Assembly (NCBI GenBank): GCA_004562915.1
Contig: SFQZ01000003.1
Location: forward strand, 1-64,000
Direction of reading: 5' to 3'
From: a bacterium
Lineage (GTDB): Bacteria > Bacillota > Clostridia > Lachnospirales > Lachnospiraceae
DNA length: 64,000 nucleotides
Made by a program: the position numbers and the translations under genes. How positions within the stretch are numbered: the stretch's first letter is position 1; the number at the start of each line of letters is the position of its first letter. Under the pieces are notes generated by a model. The model had not been told where the DNA came from, searched no databases, and saw nothing but the letters and a program-made list of their open reading frames with translations. Positions 63,588 through 64,000 of this stretch are shown piece after piece.

Positions 63588-63962
63588 CTAAAATTTCAAC
63601 CTTTTTACTAAAATTAGAGTTTTTTGGACGGGAATCATAAAGATTCTTTTTAATTTTATCATCAGCACAGATACATATTTTACGAAATATCGGCTGAGTG
63701 AAAAATACCAGGCTGCAGCTCCAACTATTGTTCCCACAAATAAATATCCTCTGAGGATCCCGGAATTGTCCCGAAAATATCCCACAAATAGGAACAACGC
63801 ACTTCCTGTCCAGAAAATCAAATCTTCCACTGCAACTATAAGATCTGAATGTTTGAACACCCGACGAAGAATCCTCAGACAGTCATAAATCATCAAAAGA
63901 AAAGAACCATACCATACAGATTTTACAAACAGGAGCAGTTCTTTTCCCATATAAGCACTCAT
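63588..63962 (-). CDS. yabQ: Spore cortex protein YabQ
   Basis: This 124-residue membrane protein has the YabQ pattern: SVWYGSFLLMIYDCLRILRR, VEDLIFWTGSALFLF and RGYLFVGTIVGAAAWYFSLS. It is needed for spore cortex formation in Bacillus and lies in the mother-cell membrane. It starts two bases after the yabP stop. Confidence 0.9.
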   Translation of the reverse strand: MSAYMGKELLLFVKSVWYGSFLLMIYDCLRILRRVFKHSDLIVAVEDLIFWTGSALFLFVGYFRDNSGILRGYLFVGTIVGAAAWYFSLSRYFVKYVSVLMIKLKRIFMIPVQKTLILVKRLKF

Positions 63963-63964
63963 GA

Positions 63965-64000
63965 CTATTCAAACAGCCGTTTCATCAGGCTGCCTTTCTG
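63965..64000 (-). CDS. yabP: YabP C-terminus (gene continues beyond window)
   Basis: The minus-strand frame from the window edge reads QKGSLMKRLFE and stops at TAG. This matches the conserved end of the sporulation protein YabP, which always precedes yabQ. Only these 11 residues are visible. Confidence 0.7.
   Translation of the reverse strand, partial: QKGSLMKRLFE

Overview
This window reads as the chromosome of a spore-forming gut Firmicute, most likely Lachnospiraceae. The evidence is AT-rich sequence with strong AGGAGG ribosome sites, consensus TTGACA/TATAAT promoters, spore genes (yabP, yabQ, a short SpoIIE), duplicated feoA, and DUF3793/DUF2325/DUF3877 genes. I cannot name the species from sequence alone.

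Layout. 1-12.1 kb: end of an AraC regulator, a huge secreted surface esterase, a broken Na/Pi cotransporter behind polyphosphate kinase, ferritin with a BFD-like [2Fe-2S] protein, a dicarboxylate symporter, a UroD/MtaA-type methyltransferase and a lipoprotein. 12.4-15.8 kb is a graveyard of decayed genes (XRE regulator, DegV, nitrilase, KdpE-type regulator) around two intact small genes. 15.9-27.1 kb is an integrated mobilizable element inserted in the 23S rRNA methyltransferase gene rlmD. It carries a large serine recombinase, a small HTH gene under a promoter framed by a 13-bp palindrome, a MobV relaxase, two replication/primase proteins, an excisionase-like protein, an XRE regulator and a sigma-like factor. 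Its cargo is a two-gene module: a superfamily 2 helicase fused to an HNH nuclease, plus an unknown 177-aa protein. The same 15 bp lie at both ends. The recombinase ends with a copy of the normal RlmD C-terminus, and the resident RlmD has a roughly 100-residue replacement tail encoded by the element.

26.8-43.7 kb is mostly housekeeping: rlmD, a YhaM-type nuclease, an HtrA-like protein whose catalytic His and Asp are replaced, mutS2, a two-component system, trmL, an AIR-synthase-like protein, a VanW protein with a tiny membrane protein upstream, a DEDD exonuclease, a B12/radical SAM protein, a PfkB sugar kinase and glyA. 43.8-48.5 kb holds three tRNAs, two structured intergenic elements, a DtxR/MntR-type regulator and a LexA-controlled DNA polymerase IV. 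49.5-55.2 kb is an iron/redox region: flavodoxin, DUF3793 and DUF2325, an HMA protein, a Fur-like protein without the usual metal ligands, a Cys-rich FeoB partner, a frameshifted feoB and two feoA genes. A shared 18-bp palindrome sits upstream of the DUF2325 operon (two copies) and, in weaker form, upstream of feoB. 55.3-64 kb ends with a GH13 amylase-type enzyme and the conserved yabP-yabQ-divIC-spoIIE-tilS-hpt-ftsH cluster.

The best candidate for an undescribed system is the helicase-HNH plus 177-aa pair carried by the rlmD-inserted element. The domains and context suggest phage or plasmid defence, but the sequence does not prove it.
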